A stretch of DNA of 64,000 nt, taken from Erythrobacter sp. KY5. GTDB lineage: Bacteria > Pseudomonadota > Alphaproteobacteria > Sphingomonadales > Sphingomonadaceae. The notes under the pieces were generated by a model, which saw only the letters and a program-made list of their open reading frames with translations, ran no database searches and was not told the origin of the DNA. The stretch covers positions 2,711,001-2,775,000 of the forward strand of contig NZ_CP021912.1 in NCBI RefSeq assembly GCF_003264115.1. The letters run 5' to 3'. This document shows, piece by piece, positions 9,226 through 17,627 of this stretch (position 1 is the first letter of the stretch; each line of letters begins with the position of its first letter). A program made the translations under genes and the position numbers.

Positions 9226-10237
9226 TCATCTCGAACTCTCCCGACTGATCAGCGATTACTTCATAAAATATCTAGGCGAAGAGCGCGGTCTAAGTCACGA
9301 AACGCAGAAAAGCTATCGCGATGGGTTGTTGTTGTATCTCTCGTATATCGCCGAACAACGCGGAGTGCTCGTATCGACAATCCTTCCAAGGCATCTTTCG
9401 ATCGACAGCGTTCTGGATTTCCTGACGCATTTAGAGGTGCGCCGTAAAAACAGTGTCCGCACGCGCAATCAACGGCTGTCAGCGGTGAAAACCTTTTTTG
9501 CGTTTGCATCAAGACATCAGCCCCGACTTATCGTGGATGCCGCAAGGGTGATGCTCATATCGGGCAAGAAATACAAAAAAGGGACTGTCGATTATCTGGC
9601 AGATGCTCAGGTCAAGGTGATCCTTGCCGCGACTTGCGGCAACGATCCTTGGGCGCTCCGAGACCACGCTCTTCTTACGCTGATCTATGCCCACGGCTTA
9701 CGGGTTTCCGAAGCGTGTTCGATCTCAGCCGACGATCTGTGGCTCGGCGCCGAGCCGACGATGGTGATCCATGGCAAAGGGGGAAGGACCGATATCGTTC
9801 GCTTGCCGAAAGAGTGCGTCCTTGCCGTGGAGGCCTGGCGCGAAGCTCGCCCTGCACATATTCGAAGCAGTCGGATTTTCGTGAATCGACGCGGCGAGCC
9901 AATCACACGCGGCGGGATCGCCTATATTCTGAACAAATACGTGACGAAAGCGACAGAGACGATGCCTTCGATTAGTCGCAAGAAGGTGACCCCGCATGTG
10001 CTCAGACATTCCTGTGCCATGGAGGCGTTGGCGAAGACCAAAGACCCGCGAAAAGTGGCACTTCACCTGAGGCACGCCGACTTTAATTCGGTCTTGCACT
10101 ATATCCATAGCTCGGCCGACGAAAAAATGAACGTGCTTCTCGACTTGTCAGGCACCGGCATCGAACGCGCCAACATCAAGAAGCATGTCCCGGGGATCCT
10201 TGAAATTCTCAAAAACGTGGGCGTAACGATTCCGTAA
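9212..10237 (+). CDS. Tyrosine recombinase, third of the trio
   Basis: 341 residues, XerC/D-like. The core-binding domain covers about residues 10-105. The catalytic domain has Arg in HGLRVSEAC, Lys in HGKGGRTDIVRL, H-V-L-R-H, an H in LRHADFNS and the Tyr in VLHYIHSS. The ATG at 9212 lies inside the end of the second recombinase gene, so the three genes form one translationally coupled unit. Size and place match RitC. A C-terminal tail of about 35 residues follows the catalytic Tyr. All three proteins keep the active-site residues, which suggests that the element is or recently was functional. Confidence 0.9.
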   Translation: MSKSDHLELSRLISDYFIKYLGEERGLSHETQKSYRDGLLLYLSYIAEQRGVLVSTILPRHLSIDSVLDFLTHLEVRRKNSVRTRNQRLSAVKTFFAFASRHQPRLIVDAARVMLISGKKYKKGTVDYLADAQVKVILAATCGNDPWALRDHALLTLIYAHGLRVSEACSISADDLWLGAEPTMVIHGKGGRTDIVRLPKECVLAVEAWREARPAHIRSSRIFVNRRGEPITRGGIAYILNKYVTKATETMPSISRKKVTPHVLRHSCAMEALAKTKDPRKVALHLRHADFNSVLHYIHSSADEKMNVLLDLSGTGIERANIKKHVPGILEILKNVGVTIP

Positions 10238-10325
10238 GAGCGGTGTCATTCGCGGCCTGTCGGGCACCGTTGTCCGAGGCAAATTTGCTGGCGATCTTCC
10301 ACCGATTTCGATTAGACTAGGTTCT

Positions 10326-10625
10326 GTGGGAAAGGGCGGAAATCAACCAAGCGTATCCTGGGCGCAATTCTTGAATAACACGAGCAGCGTCCTTGACCTC
10401 GCCACCAAGCAACCCGTGGTGTTGACCGTTGGTGGCCGAGACCGTCTTGTGATCGCCGACAGCAACTATTTCCATCACCTCGAAGAAGTTGCGCGAAGGA
10501 CCCTTGCCGGAGAAATGGCACTCGATGCGGTCAGGGCGAACGAGATGACCGAACAGGACAGGACGGCATTCACCAATATGCGCCCGTCGGCGACCGAGTT
10601 GGAAAATGACCGTTGGGAAGACTGA
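10326..10625 (+). CDS. Phd/YefM-like antitoxin, no toxin gene adjacent
   Basis: A 99-residue protein starting at GTG 10326. The N-terminal half fits the Phd/YefM fold: a helix (SWAQFLNNTSSVLDLA), then KQPVVLTVGGRDRLVIAD, matching the typical P-V-x-I-T-x-x-G-x-x-x-x-V-L core, then a helix that in family members dimerises and binds DNA. The C-terminal third is acidic and charged (MTEQDRTAF, ELENDRWED), as expected for a toxin-wrapping tail. A RelE/ParE or Doc partner should follow within a few bases, but the next plus-strand sequence has no such frame. It is an orphan antitoxin, probably cargo or flank of the recombinase element. Confidence 0.55.
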   Translation: MGKGGNQPSVSWAQFLNNTSSVLDLATKQPVVLTVGGRDRLVIADSNYFHHLEEVARRTLAGEMALDAVRANEMTEQDRTAFTNMRPSATELENDRWED

Positions 10626-10640
10626 ATTTCCGAGCAATGG

Positions 10641-10925
10641 CTACGGTCGACGCAATTGGCGGCGGTTGCGGTCGACCATCGCCTGACTGACATCGCCATC
10701 ATAGCATGCTGGAGACCTCCCACCCGGTTTGCTCCACGCACTTCGACCGCCACATCGCCGACCGGCTCCAACTACATGGAGAGGGCACGGGCAACTGCCT
10801 GAAATGCCGCGACCGATTGACGGATCAGACTCGCTTACCTGCTCGTCGGTCTTTTGTGCGCTCACCGGAGCCGCTGGCATAATCGCGACAGCGACCCAGA
10901 AAGCACATGCCATTTCCAGCGCCAT
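10641..10925 (-). CDS. Small secreted cysteine-containing protein
   Basis: 94 residues from ATG 10925. The first 24 residues are a good signal peptide (short N-region, hydrophobic core CAFWVAVAIM, cleavage after PVSAQ). The mature part is about 70 residues, with four Cys in C-P-C-P, R-R-C-G-G and A-C-Y contexts, a Gly/Ser/Pro-rich centre (SAWSKPGGRSPACY) and a basic tail. I have seen similar Cys-Pro-Cys-Pro plus G-G-x-S-A-x-S-x-P-G-G layouts in small exported alphaproteobacterial proteins, but I cannot name a family. A GTG at 11039 is an alternative start that would bury the signal peptide. It converges on the antitoxin gene. Confidence 0.42.
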   Translation of the reverse strand: MALEMACAFWVAVAIMPAAPVSAQKTDEQVSESDPSIGRGISGSCPCPLHVVGAGRRCGGRSAWSKPGGRSPACYDGDVSQAMVDRNRRQLRRP

Positions 10926-11097
10926 TGGTTTCACGACTAGTTGATTAGCACCCCCTCCCGCAATCTGGTTCCCAGACAGGGTTACAATCTTGTTAGGCTC
11001 AGACGCGAGCGCGGATTGAGGCTGCACCAATCCGTCCACCGATTATGCTGACGAAACCGACGGGTATCCTTTGAATTTCAGTATCTTCAGATGATAG

Positions 11098-11150
11098 CTG
11101 CACATAAAGTCTTTCTGCACATAAAATCGCTTATGTTGAGCTGCGCATAA
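11098..11150. repeat. Three copies of CTGC(A/G)CATAA with embedded inverted repeats
   Basis: Direct copies lie at 11098-11107, 11115-11124 and 11141-11150 (the last has G for A). ACATAA-aatcgc-TTATGT, a perfect 6-bp inverted repeat, spans the second copy, and TTATG...CATAA frames the third. Such iterated short sites resemble recombinase arm sites or element termini, or a regulator binding array. Confidence 0.6.
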
Positions 11151-11173
11151 CTCGTAGTCTCCTGTTTGTGTTT

Positions 11174-11190
11174 CCCGGGACCATCCCGGG
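11174..11190. repeat. Short hairpin CCCGGGA-cca-TCCCGGG
   Basis: A perfect 7-bp stem with a 3-base loop, flanked by TTT on the left. No T-run follows, so it is not a standard terminator. It lies between the iterated repeats and recF. Confidence 0.5.
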
Positions 11191-11226
11191 GTTGCCAAAC
11201 ACTTTGCAGGAGGTGTGCCAAACTCG

Positions 11227-11252
11227 AAGAATGGCGGAATTCAGCCATTCTT
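11227..11252. repeat. Palindrome AAGAATGGC / GCCATTCTT, 8-base loop
   Basis: A perfect 9-bp stem around an 8-base loop that itself contains GAATTC. Located about 130 bases before recF. It could be a terminator-like hairpin for the accessory region or an operator. Confidence 0.55.
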
Positions 11253-11384
11253 AACTCTGACGAACCTGAACCTCTCGTTCATCAATCCGAAAGGTTGGGA
11301 AAAAATCCCACTGTTTGGGATCGGGGATTTGAACGTTGCTTTTGATGGCCTTTTCGCGCCCGCATGCTAACCGCATTCGAACCT

Positions 11385-12473
11385 ATGGCGCTCGCGAAAA
11401 TCACCTTGCAGAACTTCCGCAACCATGCGGCCAGCGAGCTTGCCGAGACCGCGCATTTCAACCTGCTCGTGGGGGAGAATGGCGCTGGGAAAACCAACGT
11501 TCTCGAAGCGATTTCGCTGCTCAGTCCGGGCCGGGGCCTGCGCCGTGCGAACCTTGCAGAGCTCGCGCGCAAAGCCCCCGGCGACACGCCGCCCGGAGCC
11601 TTCGCCATCGGGGCCAGCCTGATCGAGCAGGGACAGGTGTCCGCCCGCATCGGCACCTATACTGAGGCCGAGCGCCCCACCCGCCGTCTGGTACGCATCA
11701 ACGGAGCCGATGCGAGCGCCAGCGCGCTCTCAGAATGGCATGCGGTTTCCTGGCTCACCCCGGCAATGGATGGCCTATTCACCGACAGCGCAGGTGCACG
11801 CAGGCGCTTTGTCGACCGGATGGCGCTCGCGATTGAGCCGGGGCACGCAAAGGCGGTGAACCAGCTCGAGATCGCGCTACGCGAAAGAAACCGCCTTCTC
11901 GAAGAACGCGGCGATGCGCGCTGGCTCGACGCGATCGAGGCACAGGCGGCGCAGCATGGCAGCGTGGTTGCCGCCACCCGCTCGCGCCTGATTGCGATGC
12001 TGAGCGACGAATTGACGGCATTCCCGCCCGAACCCTTTGCCCGCCCGATCCTGACCTATCGCCCCGGCGGGCCTCTCTCTCCCGAGGAACTGCTTGCCGA
12101 GTTTGCCCGCGCCCGCCCACGCGACCGGGCCGCAGGACGCGCGCTGACCGGGCCGCATCGCGATGAATTGGAAGTGGTGATGATGGGAACCGGCCAGCCT
12201 GCCGCGTCGTGTTCCACCGGCGAACAAAAGGTGATGCTGATAGCCATCACCCTTGCTCACGGCGTCCTTGCCTCGTCGGGCCGACCGAGCGTCCTTCTGC
12301 TGGACGAAGTCGCCGCCCACCTCGACCCCGTGCGTCGCAAAGCGCTGTTCGACCGCCTGCGCGCCGGAAAGGCTCAGGTCTGGATGACCGGAACCGAACT
12401 CGCACCCTTTGCCGAGATCGAGGAGGAAGCCGCCGTGTGGCGGGTCAGCGGTGGGGCGCTGGAGCGGATTTAA
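11385..12473 (+). CDS. recF: DNA replication and repair protein RecF
   Basis: About 362 residues. RecF is an SMC-like ATPase that loads RecA on gapped DNA with RecO and RecR. The N-terminus has the family start (ITLQNFRNHA), Walker A GENGAGKTN near residue 30, a signature-like segment in the C-terminal half (CSTGEQKVMLI) and Walker B SVLLLDEVAAHLD. The ATG at 11385 puts the conserved beta strand at the N-terminus. An ATG at 11364 would add seven residues. The gene stands alone and is not in a dnaA-dnaN operon, as is common in alphaproteobacteria. Confidence 0.95.
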   Translation: MALAKITLQNFRNHAASELAETAHFNLLVGENGAGKTNVLEAISLLSPGRGLRRANLAELARKAPGDTPPGAFAIGASLIEQGQVSARIGTYTEAERPTRRLVRINGADASASALSEWHAVSWLTPAMDGLFTDSAGARRRFVDRMALAIEPGHAKAVNQLEIALRERNRLLEERGDARWLDAIEAQAAQHGSVVAATRSRLIAMLSDELTAFPPEPFARPILTYRPGGPLSPEELLAEFARARPRDRAAGRALTGPHRDELEVVMMGTGQPAASCSTGEQKVMLIAITLAHGVLASSGRPSVLLLDEVAAHLDPVRRKALFDRLRAGKAQVWMTGTELAPFAEIEEEAAVWRVSGGALERI

Positions 12474-13195
12474 CCTTCGCCAGCGTCTTCGGGCAAAGCC
12501 GCCTGCACTTCGTCCACCGTCGATGCGACCAGTGCCTCGATCCCCTCTGCCGTGGGATGGATGCGATCGTTCTGGAACAGGCTCTGATCCTCGTAAATGT
12601 CTTCGAGCCAGAACGGGATGAGCGCCGTGTCATATTGCTGCGCCAGCTCGCGATACATCGCATCGAACTGCGCCTGATATTCCGGCCCGTAGTTTGGCGG
12701 CGCGCGCATTCCCATCAGCAGCACGGGGATCTCGCGCTCGCGCAAGGTGGTCAGCATTGCGTCGAAATTGGCACGCGTTTCATCGGGTGAAAGACCGCGC
12801 AGCAAATCGTTGCCGCCCAGCTCCAGAATGAAAAGGTCAGGCTTTTCCCCCTGCCCATCGAGCACGAATTGGAGCCGGTCGCGCCCGGCAGCGCTTGTGT
12901 CGCCCGACACCCCTGCGTCGATCACGCGCGCATTGATACCGCGCCCGCGCAGGGCCGCTTCGAGCCTCTCGGGATATCCTTCGGGTTCGGCCAGATTGTA
13001 GCCGGCGAACAGGCTGTCGCCGAAGGCAAGGATGCGCACTTCCTCGCCCATGACGGGCACAGCAAGCTCTCCTTCGGCAATTGCGCCCGGTTCGGTTCGG
13101 GGCGCTTCTACGGGAGCTTCGGAGCCGCAGGCGGCCAGCAAAAGCGCCGCGCTGAAACCAAAAAAGAGGGGTATACGTTTCTGCAAGGGGGGCAT
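12470..13195 (-). CDS. tesA: GDSL lipase / arylesterase, TesA-like lipoprotein
   Basis: 241 residues. A signal sequence ends in the lipobox LLAAC (Cys near residue 22), so the enzyme is a lipoprotein rather than the soluble periplasmic TesA of E. coli. SGNH hydrolase blocks are all visible: G-D-S in AFGDSLFAGY, Gly in DAGVSGDT, Asn in ELGGNDLLRGL, and D-x-x-H in NDRIHPTAEG. It hydrolyses short esters and lysophospholipids. It is divergent from ybbA-ybbP, the same association seen in many proteobacteria. Its 3' end overlaps the recF end by 4 bases on the opposite strand. Confidence 0.9.
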   Translation of the reverse strand: MPPLQKRIPLFFGFSAALLLAACGSEAPVEAPRTEPGAIAEGELAVPVMGEEVRILAFGDSLFAGYNLAEPEGYPERLEAALRGRGINARVIDAGVSGDTSAAGRDRLQFVLDGQGEKPDLFILELGGNDLLRGLSPDETRANFDAMLTTLREREIPVLLMGMRAPPNYGPEYQAQFDAMYRELAQQYDTALIPFWLEDIYEDQSLFQNDRIHPTAEGIEALVASTVDEVQAALPEDAGEG

Positions 13196-13297
13196 AGCGA
13201 TCTGCGAACCTTCCGTTTCGATCTTGTTTGAAAACCGTTCCTATCCCATTTGAGCCCTGTGACAAATACAGTGACAAACCCAGCTAATGTCGCCGAC

Positions 13298-14002
13298 ATG
13301 GCGATCTGTGCCCGAAATCTGACCCTTACGCTCGGCAGCAATGCTGCGCCGGTGGATATCCTTAAGGGGATCGATCTCGATATCGCCCATGGAGAAGTGG
13401 TCGCGCTGCTCGGGCCTTCGGGTTCGGGCAAAAGCTCGCTCATGGCGGTCCTTTCGGGCCTTGAACGCGCGAGCGGCGGTGATCTGACGGTCGCCGGACA
13501 GGATTTCGCCAGGCTCGACGAAGACGGCCTGGCCGCTGCACGCCGGGGGCGGATCGGGATCGTGCTTCAGGCATTTCACCTCCTGCCGACCATGACTGCG
13601 GCGGAAAACGTCGCCACCCCGATGGAACTGGCCGGAAGCGACGATGCCACCCCGCGCGCCGAGGCGGAACTGAACGCCGTGGGTCTGGGCCACCGGATCG
13701 ACCACTACCCCACCCAGCTTTCCGGCGGCGAGCAACAGCGCGTTGCCATCGCCCGCGCCACCGCCCCGCGCCCCAGCCTGATCTTCGCTGATGAGCCGAC
13801 CGGCAATCTCGACGTTGCGACGGGCGAGGAGATTGTGGACCTGCTGTTTGCCCGCCGTGCGGAAACCGGCGCGACCTTGCTCATCATCACACACGACCCG
13901 CTGCTCGCCGAGAAATGCGACCGCGTGCTGACCATGGCGGACGGCGTGATCGTCTCCGACACCCGCACGGATATCGCTGCGGCCAGCGAGGCCGCGGAGT
14001 GA
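13298..14002 (+). CDS. ybbA: ABC transporter ATP-binding protein YbbA/LolD-like
   Basis: About 234 residues. It has Walker A GPSGSGKSSL, signature LSGGEQQRVAIARA and Walker B LIFADEPTGNLD, plus the MacB/LolD-type D-loop. It pairs with the FtsX-type permease that follows with a GTGA overlap. The family is thought to extract lipids or hydrophobic compounds from the inner membrane. The start is uncertain, as TTG 13250 and two GTG codons also lie in frame, but ATG 13298 gives the usual family length. The divergent gap to tesA is about 55-100 bases and must hold both promoters. Confidence 0.9.
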   Translation: MAICARNLTLTLGSNAAPVDILKGIDLDIAHGEVVALLGPSGSGKSSLMAVLSGLERASGGDLTVAGQDFARLDEDGLAAARRGRIGIVLQAFHLLPTMTAAENVATPMELAGSDDATPRAEAELNAVGLGHRIDHYPTQLSGGEQQRVAIARATAPRPSLIFADEPTGNLDVATGEEIVDLLFARRAETGATLLIITHDPLLAEKCDRVLTMADGVIVSDTRTDIAAASEAAE

Positions 14003-16545
14003 GCGCCAAGGTCGACGCGGGCGGCTTGACCTGGGGCGGCGCGTGGCACATCGCCCGGCGCGACCTCAATGCGCGGTTCAAGGGCCTGCGGCTGCTGCTG
14101 GTCTGCATATTCCTTGGTACGGCAGCGCTTGCCGCCATCGGAACGCTCACCGCTTCGATCGAACGCGAGCTGCAATCTTCGGGTCAGGCGCTTCTGGGCG
14201 GCGATCTTGAGGTCGAGGTGTGGCAGCGCGACCTCACCGAAGAGGAACTGGGCACTCTGGGCGAATATGGCCAGCTGTCGGGCGGATACCGCCTGCAAGC
14301 CATGGCGACCACTGACGACGCTGCCGCCCCTGTAGAACTGAAGGCCGTCGATGACGCCTGGCCGCTTTATGGCAACTTCACGCTTGTCGATGGCCGCGAA
14401 CCGGGCGCGCCGAGTGCTAACGATGCCTTCCTCGCGCAAGGCGCTCTCGACCGCCTCGACATCGCTGTGGGCGAAGAATTCCGCATCGGCACGATGACCC
14501 TGCGCGCAGCGGGCGTCATCGAGGACGAACCTGACCGCCTTTCGGAAGGCTTCCAGCTTGGCCCGACTGTCCTGGTGGCCAAAGACATCCCGGCGGCGGC
14601 AGGACTGCTGCAACCCGGATCGCTTTACCAAAGCAAGTACCGCATCGCGTTCGAGGATCAGTCCGACGATCCCGAAGCCATCGAGGAAGCCCTGACAGAA
14701 GCGTTCCCCAATGCAGGCTTCGACTTCCGCAACCGCGACCGCGCCTCGCCCGGCGCGGATCGGTTCGTGCGGCAGATGAGCGACTTTCTGACGCTGGTGG
14801 GCCTCGCCGCGCTGGTGATTGCCGGGATCGGCATTGCAGGCGGCGTCTCGTCCTATCTCGACCAGAGGCGTGCGAGCATCGCGACCCTCAAGGTGCTCGG
14901 CGCATCATCGCGCGATATCGTGCGCGTCTATGCGCTTCAGATTGCCGTTGCAGCCGTTGCAGGCAGCGCGCTGGGCCTTGCAACCGGGGTGCTGGTGACG
15001 CCGATCCTCGGCATGGCACTGGAAGGTTTGCTCCCGGTGGAAAGCGGCTTTGTGATCGAACCGGCGCCCCTGCTTCTGGCGGGCGCTTACGGGCTGCTGG
15101 TCGCCTTTGCCTTCGCCGCTGCGCCGCTGCTGCGCGCACGGTCCTTCCCCGCGATGGCTCTCATGCGCAGCCGGATCGTGCCGCTCGCGCGCGACAAGCG
15201 TGCGCTTATCGTCACCGGTCTTGGCATTGCGGCGATCTGTGCGCTTGCTCTTTTGACCACGGCGCAGCCGCTGCTTTCCGGCGGCTTCCTGATCGGAGCG
15301 GGCGGTGCGCTGGTGCTGCTTGCGGGTCTCGGGCTTGGCCTTCAATGGGTCGCTCGCAAATTGCCGCGTCCTTCCAACCCGCTTCTGCGCAGCGCGCTAG
15401 CCAACATCCACCGCCCCGGCGCGCCGACATCGGCGCTCGTCACGGCGCTTGGTTTCGGCCTTGCAGCTTTCGTCCTGCTCGCCGCGATCCAGAGCGCGAT
15501 TGACGGCAATATTCAGAGCCGCGTCCCGCAAGAAGCGCCCGATTATTTCGTGCTGGACGTGCCGGTCGAGGGCGAAGATCGCTTTTACGAGCTTATCCAG
15601 GAGCCATTCCCCGACGCCGCCATCCGCACCGTCCCCACGATGCGCGGCGCAATCCTCGCCTTTGGCCCCGAAGACGACATGCAGGTGGTCGCCGAACTTG
15701 AGGAAATTCCCGAGGGCGCGTGGGCCCTTCGCGGTGAGCGCGGGATCACCTATTCCGACACCGCCCCGACCGGCAGCCGGGTGGTCGAGGGCGAATGGTG
15801 GAGCCCGATGCATGACGGCGAAGCCCTGGTTTCCATCGACAAGGAGTTTGCCGACGCGGCAGGCCTTGGGGTCGGCGACATGCTGACCATCGGCATCCTC
15901 GGCTCTGAACGCGACGTTCGCATCGCGAACCTGCGCGAAATCGATTGGGAGACGATGGGTTTCAATTTCGCGCTGGTCTTTTCGCGCAACGCCATTGCCG
16001 ATGCCCCGCACAAGCTATCCGCGACGATCGAACTGCCCGAAGGCGCGGACACACAGCAGCGCGGCGAATTGTTGCGCGCTCTGGTTCGCGAATATCCGTC
16101 AAGCTCGGTGGTCGAGGTGGGCGAAGTGCTGGTGCAGGCGCGCACGCTGCTGGAGCAGGTGGGCCTTGCGACCCTTGCCGCGGCTGCGGTCGCGGTGCTG
16201 GCAGGGCTTGCGGTTCTGATGGGAGCGATCGCCGCTGCACGTGCCGCCCGAACCTACGATACGGTGGTCCTGCGGGTGCTGGGAGCGAGCCGGCGACAGA
16301 TCCTTGGCCTGCAACTGGCAGAGTATGGCCTGATTGCCAGCGCTCTCGCGCTGGTCGCACTGGCGCTTGGATCGGGGCTTGCCTGGGTTATCATCACCCA
16401 GCTGTTCGAATTCGACTGGCTGCCCGATTGGGGCGCTGTGCTCGCGGTGCTGGGCCTTGGCCTTGCCATGGTGCTTGCCTTTGCGCTGGGCGGCTCGCTG
16501 CCGCTGCTGCGCGCCAAGCCTGCACAGGCGCTTCGCGAACTCTAA
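13999..16545 (+). CDS. ybbP: FtsX-type ABC permease YbbP
   Basis: 848 residues from GTG 13999, which overlaps the ybbA stop. One membrane helix near the N-terminus is followed by a large periplasmic domain. A first FtsX group of helices (LTLVGLAALVIAGIGIAGGV onwards), a second periplasmic domain and a second FtsX group (LATLAAAAVAVLAGLAVLMG) complete it. The duplicated FtsX layout and length match YbbP. With YbbA it forms a transporter next to the TesA esterase, so the three may act together on lipophilic substrates. That is inferred from conserved gene order. Confidence 0.92.
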   Translation: MSAKVDAGGLTWGGAWHIARRDLNARFKGLRLLLVCIFLGTAALAAIGTLTASIERELQSSGQALLGGDLEVEVWQRDLTEEELGTLGEYGQLSGGYRLQAMATTDDAAAPVELKAVDDAWPLYGNFTLVDGREPGAPSANDAFLAQGALDRLDIAVGEEFRIGTMTLRAAGVIEDEPDRLSEGFQLGPTVLVAKDIPAAAGLLQPGSLYQSKYRIAFEDQSDDPEAIEEALTEAFPNAGFDFRNRDRASPGADRFVRQMSDFLTLVGLAALVIAGIGIAGGVSSYLDQRRASIATLKVLGASSRDIVRVYALQIAVAAVAGSALGLATGVLVTPILGMALEGLLPVESGFVIEPAPLLLAGAYGLLVAFAFAAAPLLRARSFPAMALMRSRIVPLARDKRALIVTGLGIAAICALALLTTAQPLLSGGFLIGAGGALVLLAGLGLGLQWVARKLPRPSNPLLRSALANIHRPGAPTSALVTALGFGLAAFVLLAAIQSAIDGNIQSRVPQEAPDYFVLDVPVEGEDRFYELIQEPFPDAAIRTVPTMRGAILAFGPEDDMQVVAELEEIPEGAWALRGERGITYSDTAPTGSRVVEGEWWSPMHDGEALVSIDKEFADAAGLGVGDMLTIGILGSERDVRIANLREIDWETMGFNFALVFSRNAIADAPHKLSATIELPEGADTQQRGELLRALVREYPSSSVVEVGEVLVQARTLLEQVGLATLAAAAVAVLAGLAVLMGAIAAARAARTYDTVVLRVLGASRRQILGLQLAEYGLIASALALVALALGSGLAWVIITQLFEFDWLPDWGAVLAVLGLGLAMVLAFALGGSLPLLRAKPAQALREL

Positions 16546-16565
16546 GAGAAGGCCCTGCCCCCGCT

Positions 16566-17444
16566 TCAGGAGAAAGTCCGCGTCGCCTCTTCGGCCCGCG
16601 TGTCGGTCAACTGCGCGTGCAGGCAGGCCCCGATGACAATCGCGATGACCGAATAGATCAGAAACAGCGGGATGATGAGAAGGAACCCGCCGATCACCGA
16701 CCCGGCTGCTGCAAGGCTCGCAGCATCGCTCCCGGTCGCTCCGGCGATAAAGACCGATCCGAACATCAGCGAGAACGGCACAATCAGCAGCACCAGTGCG
16801 AGCGCGATGATGACGAGGTACACGCCCAGGATCGAGAGCACATTGCCAGACGTCATCCCCCATGCGCGCCGGATCGCGGTGATCGGATTGAACACCCGGT
16901 CGACCGCGACCACCGGCACTATGACGCTCAGCCTCAAGGCAAGGTAAATCAGGAGCGGCAGGAACAAGACGGCAGTGAGCACCACCGCAGCCTCGCCGAT
17001 CAAAGACAGGACCATCCCGATCAGCGTGTAGGCCAGGAAGAAGGCGAAATAGGCGATGGCCAGCAGGATCGAGACCGCGATGAAGGTCACGCCTCCCTTG
17101 AACCCGGCAACCATGGCTTCATTGAAAGGCGTCTGCCTGAGCGGGGTGCCAAGCGCCGACATGGCGCATTGCTGCGCGAAGATGATGACCATCGAACCGA
17201 GGTAGAAAAGGATCATCATCAGGACGAGCCCGACGCCAAGCCCGCCCAGCAGAGCCCCCGGATCATCGACGCCCGTTGCCGCCGCGCCCATGGCAAACAT
17301 CGACCCGCCCATGAACGCACCGCCGATCGTCATGTAAAGCAGGTTGATGACCAAGAAGACGATCCACATGCCAAGCAGCTGAAAGAAGCGCTGCTTGATC
17401 ATGGCCCAGCTGTCCGAAAAGACGCGCGCGATATCGACACTCAT
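16566..17444 (-). CDS. Polytopic membrane protein of unknown function
   Basis: 292 residues with about six hydrophobic segments rich in Ile, Leu, Val and Met. The cytoplasmic start SVDIARVFSDSWAMIKQRF resembles proteins related to the membrane domain of glycerophosphodiester phosphodiesterases (DUF-type integral membrane proteins with a tandem helix layout). No enzymatic domain is attached. ATG 17444 was chosen because AAGGGGGC lies just upstream. A longer frame start lacks a site. It converges with ybbP at a 20-base gap. Function unknown. Confidence 0.8.
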   Translation of the reverse strand: MSVDIARVFSDSWAMIKQRFFQLLGMWIVFLVINLLYMTIGGAFMGGSMFAMGAAATGVDDPGALLGGLGVGLVLMMILFYLGSMVIIFAQQCAMSALGTPLRQTPFNEAMVAGFKGGVTFIAVSILLAIAYFAFFLAYTLIGMVLSLIGEAAVVLTAVLFLPLLIYLALRLSVIVPVVAVDRVFNPITAIRRAWGMTSGNVLSILGVYLVIIALALVLLIVPFSLMFGSVFIAGATGSDAASLAAAGSVIGGFLLIIPLFLIYSVIAIVIGACLHAQLTDTRAEEATRTFS

Positions 17445-17570
17445 GATGCCCCCTTGTGATCCGCTTCGCGCGGCTATCGCAGCGCCTGATCCCTGAGACT
17501 GCACATGCAGCGCGCCCGGGGCAATTGCAAAATCCGTGAGCCCGCTTTGCGATCAGCCGAACCGAACAAA

Positions 17571-17604
17571 GAAAAAGGGCCCCGCCATCGCTGGCGGAGC
17601 CCCT
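17571..17604 (-). terminator. Rho-independent terminator of the TonB receptor gene
   Basis: On the minus strand a GC-rich hairpin (GGGGCTCCGCCAG / TGGCGGGGCCC) is followed by TTTTTC. It sits about 25 bases after the receptor stop at 17628. Confidence 0.85.
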
Positions 17605-17627
17605 TCTTGTTCGGTTGATCCGTTCGA

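Larger units (their letters stand above)
6608..10237 (+). mobile_element. Recombinase trio element (RIT-like); ends not resolved
   Basis: Three different tyrosine recombinases overlap in one direction with spacings of -4 and -14 bases. This is the defining feature of recombinase-in-trio (RIT) elements, and a related arrangement occurs in Tn554. I searched 6350-6607 and 10238-10325 by eye for long inverted repeats and found none convincing. An iterated repeat cluster at 11098-11150 could be the right end, in which case the antitoxin and the small secreted protein would be cargo. The coordinates given cover only the recombinase genes. Confidence 0.65.
10926..11384. other. Repeat-rich intergenic region before recF
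   Basis: About 460 bases without a convincing gene. It holds three direct copies of CTGC(A/G)CATAA (11098-11150), a CCCGGGA-cca-TCCCGGG hairpin (11174-11190), and a 9-bp-stem palindrome (11227-11252). A TGGGA-TCCCA inverted repeat sits near 11297-11310. This density of symmetric sequence is higher than in any other gap of the window and marks the border between the accessory region and the core block. Confidence 0.6.

Noticed and set aside
15945..17459. 504-codon plus-strand frame across ybbP and the membrane protein gene
   Set aside because: Its composition (Arg, Asp, His, Gln) is the antisense or out-of-frame image of two clear genes and it matches no family.
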